Positions 63,967 to 64,000 of a stretch of 64,000 nt of DNA are shown here, in pieces. A program made the position numbers and the translations under genes. This DNA comes from CAVRAW01 sp963716135 (GTDB lineage Bacteria; Planctomycetota; Planctomycetia; Pirellulales; JADZDJ01): NCBI GenBank assembly GCA_963716135.1, contig OY970289.1, positions 3,286,001 through 3,350,000 of the forward strand. Reading direction: 5' to 3'. How positions within the stretch are numbered: the first letter of the stretch is position 1; each line of letters starts with the position of its first letter. The notes under the pieces were generated by a model, which saw only the letters and a program-made list of their open reading frames with translations, did not search any database and was not told where the DNA came from.

Positions 63967-64000
63967 GCAGGGAGAAAGGATGACACAGCACAGGCCACGG

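Noticed and set aside
61977..64000. CRISPR array
   Set aside because: The regularly spaced similar units are T-arms and acceptor stems of tRNA genes, not identical direct repeats with unique spacers.

Overview
The window looks like a planctomycete (Pirellulales-like) chromosome of about 57% GC. The evidence is the family content: PEP-CTERM proteins, a Ser/Thr kinase beside an ECF sigma factor, a planctomycete-type cytochrome c, an arylsulfatase, a BlaI/M56 pair and secreted beta-propeller proteins. No rRNA is present, so the placement is inference.

Layout. (1) 0.3-11.1 kb: a complete minus-strand operon for a group 3b-type cytosolic [NiFe] hydrogenase, running cNMP-binding protein, FeS subunit, FAD/NAD(P) subunit, small subunit, large subunit, maturation protease, hypA-B-F-C-D-E. 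(2) 11.2-16.4 kb: an acyl-CoA synthetase remnant, then a GntR-ABC ATPase-ABC permease operon with a palindromic operator. (3) 16.6-22.7 kb: an array of about 14 small minus-strand genes (membrane, lipoprotein and one immunity-like protein), many preceded by the same promoter-bearing repeat, mixed with two Rhs/YD-repeat fragments. (4) 22.8-33.5 kb: an oxidoreductase, a BRCT protein, a WD40-like secreted protein and a BlaI/M56 sensor pair. (5) 33.9-42.7 kb: a Ser/Thr kinase divergent from an ECF sigma operon, two beta-propeller paralogues and an exported protein with a clear terminator. (6) 43.2-49.4 kb: an arsenic operon (arsR, arsC, acr3, a small TM protein, an arsM-arsD fusion, arsA, a thioredoxin-like protein, a cytochrome b/c fusion). 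(7) 49.4-60.5 kb: PEP-CTERM genes, an IS1182-type element, an arylsulfatase and a YegP-like protein. (8) 60.6-64 kb: a zinc peptidase, then a plus-strand array of 20 different tRNA-like genes running to the window edge.

Three patterns cut across these regions. An interspersed repeat (called A/B here) occurs about 12 times and has cut into genes and a tRNA. Fifteen reading-frame breaks occur in 12 genes; nearly all sit in GCGC-rich tracts and can be closed by restoring one G or one GC/CG pair, which suggests systematic assembly errors rather than decay. The tRNA array holds unusual members: Leu-anticodon tRNAs with short variable loops, a tRNA-Ile(UAU) and two molecules of about 100 nt.
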